A stretch of 33,414 bases of DNA, from the NCBI RefSeq assembly GCF_036555685.1, contig NZ_DATBKY010000295.1:1-33414 (forward strand). The letters run 5' to 3'. How positions within the stretch are numbered: position 1 is the stretch's first letter; each line of letters starts with the position of its first letter. Of the stretch, positions 14,555-21,712 are shown one piece after another. Under the pieces are notes generated by a model. That model saw only the letters and a program-made list of their open reading frames with translations. It searched no databases and was not told the origin of the DNA. The DNA is from Actinophytocola sp036555685. GTDB lineage: Bacteria; Actinomycetota; Actinomycetes; Mycobacteriales; Pseudonocardiaceae. Made by a program: the position numbers and the translations under genes.

Positions 14555-15265
14555 GTGACCGCACTGTTGCTGGTGTCACTGTCGGGGATCAGCACCCGCA
14601 CGCTCGATCACGCGGCCGGCCTGAGCCGACGAGCTCGCCGCTCGCGGCGTGCCGCTCTCACTGCTGCTCGCACCGCGCGTGGCCGGCGCCCACCAGGCGA
14701 GACCGGTGCTCAGCTGGGTCGCCGAGCGCCACGCCGCCGGCGACGCGCTGCTCCAGCACGGCTACGACCACGCCACCGAACCGCGCGCGATCGTCGGGCG
14801 GCGGCGGGCGGAGTTCGCCGCGCTGCCCGCGCACGAGGCCGGCCTGCGGCTGACCGCGGCGGCCACGGCCATGGAGCGCGCCGGCCTGCGCTCCGACGGC
14901 TTCGTGCCGCCGCGCTGGCTCGCCTCGCCGGGCACGGTGGTCGCGTTGCGGCGCAAGGGCTTCGCGCTGTGCGCGGACATCGTGGGCGTGCGCGACCTCC
15001 ATACCGGGACCATCCACAGAGGACGCGTGCAGGCATCGGGCCCGGCGCGCGGACCGAGCCGTGGTGGTGCTTCGCGCTGGTCATGAGCGCCGCACGCATC
15101 GCCCGCCGGGGCGGGCTCGTGCGCCGCGCTGTCGGTACGGCCGACCTGGCCCGCTCCGGCCCGCGGCAGGCACTGCTGGACGCCGTGGACATCGCACTGC
15201 ACCACGGCGTCCAAGCCTTCACCTACCCTGACCTGGTCAGACGTCAGCCGGCTCGCGCGGCGTGA
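14555..15265 (+). pseudogene. DUF2334-type polysaccharide deacetylase with two compensating frameshifts
   Basis: The start (GTG 14555, TALLLVSLSGISTRTLDHAAGLS) and the end (TEPWWCFALVMSAARIARRGGLVRRAV ... DAVDIALHHGVQAFTY) are in one frame. The middle homologous part (ELAARGVPLSLLLAPRV, GDALLQHGYDHATEPRA, RAEFAALPAHEAGLRLTAA, GFVPPRWLASPGTVVALRRKGFALCADI) is in the +1 frame. The first shift is near 14624-14628, explained by one extra base (ctg-agc-c-gac-gag). The second is near 15040-15052 and restores the frame. The flanking frame happens to stay open across the middle, so a 236-residue scrambled product is formally possible. Natural decay or sequencing error are both possible. The 3' end overlaps the convergent MBL gene by 29 bp. 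Confidence 0.72.
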
Positions 15266-15878
15266 GGACCTTGACCTCGCCGCCCTCGGGCGCCATCCGG
15301 CTGAACCAGCCGTACGTCAGCGCCAGGCCGGTCTCGTTGAGCAGGCCTTCGTGGATCGGCACGGCCACGCGAGGCGCGACCGCGCGCAGGAAGTCGACGG
15401 CCTCGCCCGTCTTGAGCCACGGCGCCGCGGTCGGCAGCCCGAGCACGTCGACCTTCTGCTCGGGCACGAACAGCGCGTCGCCCGGGTGGTAGAACGCGCC
15501 GCCGTCCACGACGTAGCCGGCGTTCGGGGGCATCGGCATGCTGGCGTGGATGATCGCGTGCTCCCCGTTGACCACGGCGACCTCCGCGCCGCCGAGCGTC
15601 AGCGTGTCGCCGGGCGCCACCCGCTGGGCGGTCAGGCCGAGCTTTCCCGCCTCCTCGACCGAGCCCGGGTCCACGACGAGCGTGGCCTGCGGATTGGCCT
15701 CGACCAGGGCCGGCAGCCGGTTCGTGTCGAGATGGTCGACGTGCTGGTGGGTGATCAGGACGGCATCGAGGTCGCGGAGGTCCTCGAAGCCCGACGAGAA
15801 CGTGCCGGGGTCGAAGAGCAGCCGCGCCGAACCGGTGTCGAGCAGGACACACGAGTGTCCGAAGTGAACGATCTGCAC
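15237..15878 (-). CDS. MBL-fold metallohydrolase (UlaG-like)
   Basis: This is a 213-residue metallo-beta-lactamase-fold protein. The metal motif H44-x-H46-x-D48-H49 (THQHVDHLD) is intact, and later ligands are visible as NGEHAIIH, FYHPGDALF and VPIHEGLL. The short opening MQIVHFGHSCVLLDTGSARLLFDPG and overall length match UlaG/YycJ-like hydrolases of unknown substrate. The start is GTG at 15878; on the minus strand TAACCT (15891-15886) lies seven bases upstream, supporting a leaderless mRNA. It is convergent with, and overlaps, the damaged DUF2334 gene, and divergent from the aldehyde dehydrogenase gene. Confidence 0.85.
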   Translation of the reverse strand: MQIVHFGHSCVLLDTGSARLLFDPGTFSSGFEDLRDLDAVLITHQHVDHLDTNRLPALVEANPQATLVVDPGSVEEAGKLGLTAQRVAPGDTLTLGGAEVAVVNGEHAIIHASMPMPPNAGYVVDGGAFYHPGDALFVPEQKVDVLGLPTAAPWLKTGEAVDFLRAVAPRVAVPIHEGLLNETGLALTYGWFSRMAPEGGEVKVLTPREPADV

Positions 15879-15885
15879 GGGCGCC

Positions 15886-15891
15886 AGGTTA
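15886..15891 (-). promoter_or_regulatory. Leaderless -10 element of the MBL gene
   Basis: TAACCT on the minus strand is seven bases before the GTG start at 15878, with no ribosome-binding site between them. Confidence 0.45.
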
Positions 15892-15952
15892 GTCGCGCCA
15901 CCAACTACCGACGAGTAGCGTGACAGGCGAAGTCGCCGACGAGGAGGTCCGC

Positions 15953-17467
15953 ATGACCAGCGTCAAGGCCGAGCCCGAGACCACCGCCGAGCAGGCGGCA
16001 CGCGAGACGTTCGACTCGCTCGACCCGGCGACCGACGAAGTCGTCGGTACCTATCCGGTGCACACCGCGGACGACGTCGCCACGGCCGTCGAGCGGGCAC
16101 GGGCCGCGTCGTCGTGGTGGGCGGGCCTCGGGTTCGCCGGCCGGGAGGAGCGGCTGCAGCGCTGGAAGGGCGTGCTGACCCGACGGTCCGCGCAGCTCGC
16201 GGAGCTCGTGCACGCGGAGACGGGCAAGCCGCACGGCGACGCGATGCTGGAGATCGTGCTGGCCATCGACCACACAGCGTGGGCCGCGAAGCACGCGCGC
16301 AAGGTGCTCGGCCCGAAGCGGCGCGCGGCCGGCCTGCTGATGGCCAACCAGGCCGCGATCGTCGAGTACCAGCCGCTCGGGGTCGTGGGCGTGATCGGGC
16401 CGTGGAACTACCCGGTGTTCACCCCCATGGGCTCGATCGTGTACGCGCTCGCCGCGGGCAACGCGGTCGTGTTCAAGCCCTCGGAGCTCACCCCGGGCGT
16501 GGGGAAGTGGCTCGCGGACACGTTCGCCGAGGTCGTGCCGGAGCACCCGGTATTCCAGGTGGTCACCGGCTTCGGCGAGACGGGTGCGGCGCTGTGCCGG
16601 GCGGGCGTGGACAAGCTCGCTTTCACCGGCTCGCCCGCGACCGGCAAGAAGATCATGGCCGCGTGCGCGGAGACGTTGACACAGGTCCTCATCGAAGCGG
16701 GTGGCAAGGACGCGCTGCTGGTCGACTCTGACGCGGACGTCCCGGCGGCCGCCGACGCGGCGGTGTGGGGCGGCATGTCGAACGCCGGCCAGACGTGTGT
16801 CGGCGTCGAGCGGGTGTACGTCCACGAGCGGGTCTACGACGACTTCGTGAAGAAGGTCGTCGACGTGGCCTCGTCGGTACGTGCCGGCTCGGACGCGGAG
16901 GCCAAGTTCGGCCCGATCACGATGCCGGCGCAGCTGGAGATCATCAGGCGGCACATCGCGGACGCCCTGTCGCGGGGCGGCCGGGCGCTGGTCGGCGGCG
17001 AGGACGCGGTCGGCGACCGGTACGTGCAGCCGACCGTGCTCGTCGACGTGCCGGAGGACTCGGCGGCGGTGCGCGAGGAGACGTTCGGCCCGACCCTGAC
17101 GATCGCGAAGGTCCGCGACATGGACGAGGCGATCGCCAAGGCCAACGACTCGCGGTACGGCCTGGCGTCCGCGGTCTTCTCGAAGTCGCGCGGCGTCGAG
17201 CTGGCGCGCCGGCTGCGGTCGGGGATGACCTCGGTGAACGGCGTGATCAGCTTCGCCGGCATCCCGTCACTGCCGTTCGGCGGGATCGGGGACTCCGGGT
17301 TCGGCCGGATCCACGGGCCGGAGGGCCTGCGGGAGTTCGCCCGCGCCAAGGCGATCGCGAAGCAGCGGTTCAAGCCACCGCTGCTGCTGACGACCTTCAG
17401 CCGCACGGCCAAGACGGACGCGACGGTCGCCAAGCTGATCACCGTCCTGCACGGCAAGCGCCGCTGA
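15953..17467 (+). CDS. NAD(P)-dependent aldehyde dehydrogenase
   Basis: The product is a 504-residue aldehyde dehydrogenase that oxidises an aldehyde to the acid. The catalytic set is complete: GPWNYPVF (Asn), the cofactor loop FTGSPATGKKIM, E248 in EAGGKDALLVD and the nucleophile C282 in NAGQTCVGVERV. The C-terminal ~45 residues extend beyond the usual end with a basic tail (FSRTAKTDATVAKLITVLHGKRR), as in actinobacterial succinate-semialdehyde-dehydrogenase-like proteins. GAGGAGG five bases before ATG 15953 fixes the start. The convergent GMC oxidoreductase could supply an aldehyde (for example betaine aldehyde), but the substrate is not determined. Confidence 0.9.
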   Translation: MTSVKAEPETTAEQAARETFDSLDPATDEVVGTYPVHTADDVATAVERARAASSWWAGLGFAGREERLQRWKGVLTRRSAQLAELVHAETGKPHGDAMLEIVLAIDHTAWAAKHARKVLGPKRRAAGLLMANQAAIVEYQPLGVVGVIGPWNYPVFTPMGSIVYALAAGNAVVFKPSELTPGVGKWLADTFAEVVPEHPVFQVVTGFGETGAALCRAGVDKLAFTGSPATGKKIMAACAETLTQVLIEAGGKDALLVDSDADVPAAADAAVWGGMSNAGQTCVGVERVYVHERVYDDFVKKVVDVASSVRAGSDAEAKFGPITMPAQLEIIRRHIADALSRGGRALVGGEDAVGDRYVQPTVLVDVPEDSAAVREETFGPTLTIAKVRDMDEAIAKANDSRYGLASAVFSKSRGVELARRLRSGMTSVNGVISFAGIPSLPFGGIGDSGFGRIHGPEGLREFARAKAIAKQRFKPPLLLTTFSRTAKTDATVAKLITVLHGKRR

Positions 17468-17493
17468 CGGTCGCCGGCATCCTCCCCGGCGGG

Positions 17494-17514
17494 AGGACCT
17501 GCTCAGGCGGTCCT
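17494..17514 (+). terminator. Hairpin downstream of aldehyde dehydrogenase
   Basis: AGGACC (17494-17499) pairs with GGTCCT (17509-17514) over nine bases. A second short stem, CGCCGG/CCGGCG, lies just before it at 17472-17491. There is no U tract, so this is a tentative terminator. Confidence 0.35.
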
Positions 17515-17572
17515 GGCGGGGCGGTCCTGTCCGGCTGTGTTTCTCGCGACTTCCTTGCCGTACAAGGTAGGC

Positions 17573-17662
17573 ATGAACATCACATGTACGGCGAGATTCC
17601 TGGTGAAGGCGGCCTTCTTCATGTTCGTGGTCGGTGCGCTGCTCGGCGGAGTGCTGAGTTGA
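17573..17662 (+). CDS. 29-residue hydrophobic peptide
   Basis: ATG 17573 opens a 29-codon frame (MNITCTARFLVKAAFF, then FVVGALLGGVLS), with basic residues followed by one probable membrane helix. TACAAG (17561-17566) ends six bases before the ATG, the leaderless spacing seen for other genes here. Its stop (17660-17662) directly abuts the stop of the convergent GMC gene at 17663. The coherent promoter, topology and tight packing support a real small protein. The function is unknown, and it could be chance. Confidence 0.45.
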   Translation: MNITCTARFLVKAAFFMFVVGALLGGVLS

Positions 17663-19216
17663 TCAGGACCGGATCAGGTCGGCGGCCTTCTCCGCGACCA
17701 TGATCGTGGGCGCGTTCGTGTTGCCGCGTGGCACCACCGGCATGACCGACGCGTCCACGATCCGCAGCCCCTCGACGCCCTCGACGCGAAGCTCGGCGTC
17801 CACGACCTTGCCGAGCGCACAGGTGCCGACCGGGTGGTAGAGCGTCTGGGTCACGTCGCGGACGTGGTTGCGCAGGTCCTCGTCCGTCAGGTTGGTCAGG
17901 CGGTCCGGCATGAACGGGCCCGCCAGGTACTTCGACAGCGGCGCCCGCGCGCCGATCTCGATCAGCGACCGCAGCGCCGACACCATCACGTCCAGGTCGA
18001 TCGGCTCGCTGTAGTACGCCGGGTCGATCTCCGGGCGCCAGCGCGGATCCGCCGAGCGCAGCCGCAGCCGGCCCCGGCTCGCCACGTCCACCAGCGTCGC
18101 GCCCGCGGTGAAGCCCGCGACGGACGGCTCGTGGAGGCCGTTGTCGTAGAACAGGCTCGGCGCCACGTGGATCTGCATGTCCGGCGCGGCGAGCCCGTCC
18201 CGCGTGGGGAAGAACGCGCCCGCCTCGCCGACGTTCGACGCCATCGGCCCGCGGCCGGTCAGCTTCCAGCGCAGCAGCGCGCCCGTGCCGGCCAGCTGCG
18301 CAAGGTCCGACGTGTCCCTCGTCCGCCACAGGATCGCCGCCACCGGGTGGTCGTGCAGGTTCTCGCCCACGTCCGGCACGTTCGCGACGACCTCGATGCC
18401 GTGCGAGCGCAGGTGCCCGGCCGGCCCCACGCCGGACAGCATCAGCACCTGCGGCGAGTTGACCGCGCCGCCCGACAGGATGACCTCGCGGTCGACGAGG
18501 ACGTCGGTGTCGACGCCGTGCCGCGTGTAGCTGACGCCGGTCGCCCGCGTGCCGGCGAACAGGATCCGCGTGACCAGCGCGTCCGTCCGCACGGTCAGGT
18601 TCGGCCGCTCCAGGGCAGGCCGCAGGTACGCGTCCGCGGCCGACCAGCGGTGGCCGTTCCGGCACGTGACCTGGTACAGGCCCGCGCCCTCCTGCGACTC
18701 GCCGTTGAAGTCGTCGGTCGGCTTCAGGCCCCACGACACCGCCGCGTCCACCCACGCGTGCGACAGCTCGTGGGTGTACCGGCGGTCCTCCACGTGCAGC
18801 GGCCCGTCGGTCCCGTGCAGCGGGCCGGCCAGCCGGGTGTTGTGCTCCGCGCGGACGAAGTACGGCAGCACCTCGTCGAACGACCAGCCGGGCACGCCCC
18901 AGCCGTCGTAGTCCGCCCGGTTGCCGCGGATGTAGATCATCGCGTTCATCGACGAGCAGCCGCCGAGCACCTTCGCCCGCGGCCAGTACGCCGCCCGGCC
19001 GCCGAGGTGCTTCTGCTCGACCGTCTCGTAGTTCCAGTCGAACCGGGTCTTGAACAGTGTCGGGAACGCGAGCGGGACGTCGAACTCGTCCGCGTCGTCC
19101 TCGCCGCCGGCCTCGAGCAGCAGCACCCGCACGGCCGGGTCCTCGGTCAGCCGGTTGGCCAGCACGCACCCCGCGCTGCCCGCCCCCACCACGACGAAGT
19201 CGAACGTCTCGGTCAT
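17663..19216 (-). CDS. GMC-family FAD oxidoreductase (choline dehydrogenase-like)
   Basis: The product has 517 residues. The FAD-binding motif VVGAGSAGCVLANRLTEDPAVRVLLLEAGG opens the protein, and the second GMC signature reads ILSGGAVNSPQVLMLSGVGP. The active-site histidine H461 in YHPVGTCALG and the Asn-rich NTNAPTIMVAEKAADLI end are in place. Such enzymes oxidise alcohols to aldehydes. ATG 19216 is preceded by GAGGAGG. Its 3' end meets the small 29-residue ORF, and the aldehyde dehydrogenase lies beyond on the other strand. A two-step alcohol-to-acid pathway is possible but is not shown by co-transcription. The true substrate is open. Confidence 0.88.
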   Translation of the reverse strand: MTETFDFVVVGAGSAGCVLANRLTEDPAVRVLLLEAGGEDDADEFDVPLAFPTLFKTRFDWNYETVEQKHLGGRAAYWPRAKVLGGCSSMNAMIYIRGNRADYDGWGVPGWSFDEVLPYFVRAEHNTRLAGPLHGTDGPLHVEDRRYTHELSHAWVDAAVSWGLKPTDDFNGESQEGAGLYQVTCRNGHRWSAADAYLRPALERPNLTVRTDALVTRILFAGTRATGVSYTRHGVDTDVLVDREVILSGGAVNSPQVLMLSGVGPAGHLRSHGIEVVANVPDVGENLHDHPVAAILWRTRDTSDLAQLAGTGALLRWKLTGRGPMASNVGEAGAFFPTRDGLAAPDMQIHVAPSLFYDNGLHEPSVAGFTAGATLVDVASRGRLRLRSADPRWRPEIDPAYYSEPIDLDVMVSALRSLIEIGARAPLSKYLAGPFMPDRLTNLTDEDLRNHVRDVTQTLYHPVGTCALGKVVDAELRVEGVEGLRIVDASVMPVVPRGNTNAPTIMVAEKAADLIRS

Positions 19217-19258
19217 GCCAGCCTCCTCGAGCCGAACCCTTGGAGACTGCCACGCCCG

Positions 19259-20269
19259 TTACAGCTTCGCGAGAACTTCCCGTTCCTCGGTCAGCGACAG
19301 GCCCGCCGCTCGCTCCCGGTCCAGGCCCAGCTCGCGCTCCCGCTCGAGCGCGTCGGCGACCGCGTCGGCCAGCGGGCGGACCGGCATGCCGGCCTCGATC
19401 GACGCCGTGACGTCGTGGTCGAGGAAGCCCTCGTGATCGGGCGGCGCCCACAATGGCAGCGACCGCGGGCCGCCCCACGGGTTGACCCGCGCGGCGGTCA
19501 GCACCTCCGGCGACACGGGCACGAGCTCGACGTCGGCGCCCACCGCCGCGGCGATGTCCGCCAGCAGGCCCGGCAGGAGCCGGCTCGGGCCGATGCCGTC
19601 GTAGGTGCCCGCGATGTCCTTCTCGCCGGCGTCCACGATCCACGACGCCAGGTCCCGCACGTCGATGTACTGCGCCAGCTGTTCCGGCACGTCCGGCACG
19701 ACCACGCGGCCGCCGCGCGCGAACCGGCCGGGCCAGTAGCCGAACCGGTCGCTGCGGTCCCACGATCCGGTGACGAGCCCGGGACGGACCACGAACGCGT
19801 GCGGGCCCATCCGCTCGCGCACGGCGTTCTCGCTGGCCACCTTGATCCCGCCGTACAGCCGCACACCGTCCTCGCCGCGGGCGTACATGTCCTCGCGCGT
19901 CGCGTGCTCCTGCAGCGCCGGGACCAGCGGGCCGTTCGCCGGCGTCTGGCCCGGGGTCTTGTCGTCGGCGTACACGTTGACCGTCGACACGAACGTCCAG
20001 TGGGCGGCCGTGCCGGCGAACTCGCGCAGCGCCCGGTCCACCCACGGGTAGGACAGCGGCGACACGTCGACCACCGCGTCGAAGCGCTCCCCGGCGAGCG
20101 GCGCGAGGCCGTCCTCGGCGTCCCGGTCGACCTTCACGAGCCGGGCCCCGTCGGGCACCGAGCCGGACTCGCCGCGCGCCGCGCACACGACGTCGTGGCC
20201 ACGCCGCAGCGCCTCGGTCGCCACGGCGTAGCCCACGAAGATCGTTCCGCCAAGTACCAGAAGTCTCAT
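19259..20269 (-). CDS. NAD-dependent epimerase/dehydratase-type SDR protein
   Basis: The product has 336 residues. The Rossmann motif LVLGGTIFVGYAVATEALRRGHDV (a GGTxFVG variant of GxxGxxG) starts at residue 5. STVNVYAD follows, with a serine at the usual active-site strand, then a LYGGIKVASE segment whose Tyr-xxx-Lys corresponds to the YxxxK motif (YGGIK). The C-terminal half would bind the substrate. It resembles extended SDR reductases of the isoflavone-reductase/epimerase type, and the substrate is unknown. On the minus strand CAGGCT lies six bases before ATG 20269, so it is probably leaderless. It is 42 bp upstream of the GMC gene and could be co-transcribed with it. Confidence 0.83.
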   Translation of the reverse strand: MRLLVLGGTIFVGYAVATEALRRGHDVVCAARGESGSVPDGARLVKVDRDAEDGLAPLAGERFDAVVDVSPLSYPWVDRALREFAGTAAHWTFVSTVNVYADDKTPGQTPANGPLVPALQEHATREDMYARGEDGVRLYGGIKVASENAVRERMGPHAFVVRPGLVTGSWDRSDRFGYWPGRFARGGRVVVPDVPEQLAQYIDVRDLASWIVDAGEKDIAGTYDGIGPSRLLPGLLADIAAAVGADVELVPVSPEVLTAARVNPWGGPRSLPLWAPPDHEGFLDHDVTASIEAGMPVRPLADAVADALERERELGLDRERAAGLSLTEEREVLAKL

Positions 20270-20275
20270 GGGCCC

Positions 20276-20281
20276 AGCCTG
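20276..20281 (-). promoter_or_regulatory. Leaderless -10 element of the SDR gene
   Basis: CAGGCT on the minus strand, then GGGCCC, then ATG 20269. This is almost the same 15 bases as at the aminotransferase start (CAGGCTGGCCCCATG). Confidence 0.5.
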
Positions 20282-20341
20282 TCCCGCCCGCGCGACCGGC
20301 CGCCACCGATCTCGCGGACGGCGAACGTCCGGCCCCGCGGG

Positions 20342-20511
20342 TCAGAACCCGCGCAACACGAGGTCGGCGGCCGGCGTGCCGGCGAGGAACCTGTCCAGCC
20401 GGCCGTCGAGCACGTGGGCCCCGGACGGCGTGACCGCGACCGTGGTCGGCGCCGGATCCGGCCACGCCACCGTGCGCAGCGGGACCGCGAACCGGCCGAG
20501 CGCGCCAGCTC
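20342..20511 (-). pseudogene. C-terminal remnant of an unidentified gene
   Basis: On the minus strand a stretch ending at a TGA (20344-20342) reads LGRFAVPLRTVAWPDP and later RLDRFLAGTPAADLVLRGF. Nearly every codon ends in G or C, as in real genes here. Upstream it runs into a stop within about 65 codons, with no plausible start. It looks like the last ~55 residues of a decayed gene. I do not recognise the family. Confidence 0.45.
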
Positions 20512-20726
20512 GTGAACCGCCGGGCCACCGCTACCGCCACCCCGTCGTGGGCGAGCTCACGCTCCACTACGAGTCGTTCCGGCTGCCGGACGCGCCCGAC
20601 CAGTCGCTGATCTGCCAGTCCGCCGCGCCGGGCTCGCCGGACGAGGAGGCGCTGCGGCTGCTGGCTTCCTGGAGCTCGACGGCCGCACCGGGGCGCCTCG
20701 AACGAGTGAACCCGCAGCTCAGGTAG
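20512..20726 (+). pseudogene. C-terminal remnant of an XRE regulator with MmyB-like ligand domain
   Basis: From about 20523 the plus strand reads HPVVGELTLHYESFRL and later APGSPDEEALRLLASW, the ending of XRE-family regulators with the MmyB-like C-terminal domain (HPvvGeLtL, then a PGSpsaeaLrlLa segment). The N-terminal HTH and most of the ligand domain, some 200 residues, are missing. It ends at TAG 20724-20726, whose bases overlap the probable purS -10 element TAGGCT. It abuts the minus-strand remnant head-to-head. Confidence 0.65.
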
Positions 20727-20729
20727 GCT
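20724..20729 (+). promoter_or_regulatory. -10 element of the purSQL operon
   Basis: TAGGCT lies 42 bases before GTG 20772 and would give a leader of about 35 bases carrying AGGAG (20758-20762). No clear -35 sequence was seen. The element sits at the stop codon of the XRE remnant. Confidence 0.45.
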
Positions 20730-20771
20730 TTCGGCGGTACCCGGCCCCCACTTGTCCAGGAGTTGCCTGCC

Positions 20772-21011
20772 GTGGCCCGAGTCGTCGTCGACGTCATGCC
20801 CAAGCCCGAGATCCTCGACCCGCAAGGCCAGGCGGTCGCCAACGCGCTGCCGCGGCTCGGCTTCTCCGGGATCTCCGATGTCCGTCAGGGCAAGCATTTC
20901 GAGCTCGAGGTCGACGACTCCGTCGACGACGAGACGCTCGCCAAGATCGCCGAGGGCTTCCTCTCGAACCCCGTGATCGAGGACTTCACCGTGCGGCGGG
21001 TGTCCTCGTGA
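20772..21011 (+). CDS. purS: Phosphoribosylformylglycinamidine synthase subunit PurS
   Basis: This is a 79-residue protein, the typical size for PurS, which bridges PurQ and PurL in the three-subunit FGAM synthase. Characteristic text is VVVDVMPKPEILDPQGQAV, the LGFSGISDVRQGKHFELEV strand and the NPVIEDFTV end. GTG 20772 is preferred because AGGAG lies nine bases upstream; TTG 20763 would begin immediately after that site. The stop overlaps the purQ start by four bases (GTGA), indicating translational coupling. Confidence 0.94.
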   Translation: MARVVVDVMPKPEILDPQGQAVANALPRLGFSGISDVRQGKHFELEVDDSVDDETLAKIAEGFLSNPVIEDFTVRRVSS

Positions 21012-21712
21012 GCGAGCTCGCGAGCGAACCGCTGACGTCGGCCCGGATCGGTGTGATCACCTTTCCCGGCACGCTCGACGACGCGGACGCCGCCCGCGCG
21101 GTGCGCTACGCGGGCGCCGAGCCGGTGGCGCTCTGGCACGGCGACGCTGACCTGCGCGGCGTCGACGCGGTCGTCGTGCCCGGCGGGTTCTCCTACGGCG
21201 ACTACCTGCGCGCCGGCGCCATCGCTCGGTTCGCGCCCGTGATGACTTCGGTCATCGAGGCGGCGCGTGGCGGCCTGCCGGTGCTCGGCATCTGCAACGG
21301 CTTCCAGATCCTCTGCGAGGCGGGCCTGCTGCCGGGCGCCCTGCTGCGCAACGGCGGCCTGCACTTCGTCTGCCGCGACCAGCCGCTGCGCGTCGAGCGG
21401 ACGTCGACGGCGTGGACGACCGCCTTCGCCGACGGCGCCACCGTGGTGATCCCGGTGAAGAACATGGACGGCCGGTTCACCGCAGCGCGGTCCACTGTGG
21501 ATGAGCTGGAGGCCGAGGGCCGGGTCGTGTTCCGCTACACCGGGTCGAACCCGAACGGCTCGCTGAACGACATCGCCGGCATCAGCTCGGCGGACGGCCG
21601 GATCGTCGGCCTGATGCCGCACCCCGAGCACGCCATCGACCCGCTGACCGGGCCGAGCGCCGACGGGCTCGGACTGTTCCGCTCGGTGCTCGGGGCGGTG
21701 GTGTCGGCATGA
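21008..21712 (+). CDS. purQ: FGAM synthase glutaminase subunit PurQ
   Basis: The product is a 234-residue class I glutamine amidotransferase. The nucleophile C96 lies in LGICNGFQIL, and the His/Glu of the triad are in LMPHPEH. Other family marks are GVITFPGTLDDADAARAVR and VPGGFSYGDYLRAGAIAR. It releases ammonia from glutamine and channels it to PurL. It starts at GTG 21008, overlapping the purS stop. Its own stop overlaps the purL start (ATGA), so the three genes form one coupled operon. The ~11-residue N-terminal extension (MSELASEPLTS) is not part of the catalytic fold. Confidence 0.95.
   Translation: MSELASEPLTSARIGVITFPGTLDDADAARAVRYAGAEPVALWHGDADLRGVDAVVVPGGFSYGDYLRAGAIARFAPVMTSVIEAARGGLPVLGICNGFQILCEAGLLPGALLRNGGLHFVCRDQPLRVERTSTAWTTAFADGATVVIPVKNMDGRFTAARSTVDELEAEGRVVFRYTGSNPNGSLNDIAGISSADGRIVGLMPHPEHAIDPLTGPSADGLGLFRSVLGAVVSA

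Noticed and set aside
15953..19216. A choline-to-glycine-betaine operon (betA/betB)
   Set aside because: The two genes are convergent rather than co-transcribed, no transporter or BetI-type regulator is adjacent, and neither sequence can be assigned a choline substrate by eye.
17619..20897. A minus-strand reading frame open for about 1,090 codons across three genes
   Set aside because: It runs out of frame through the GMC and SDR genes, whose own frames have clear motifs and codon bias. In GC-rich DNA, long empty frames are common; the predicted product is Arg/Gly/Ala-rich with no domain.
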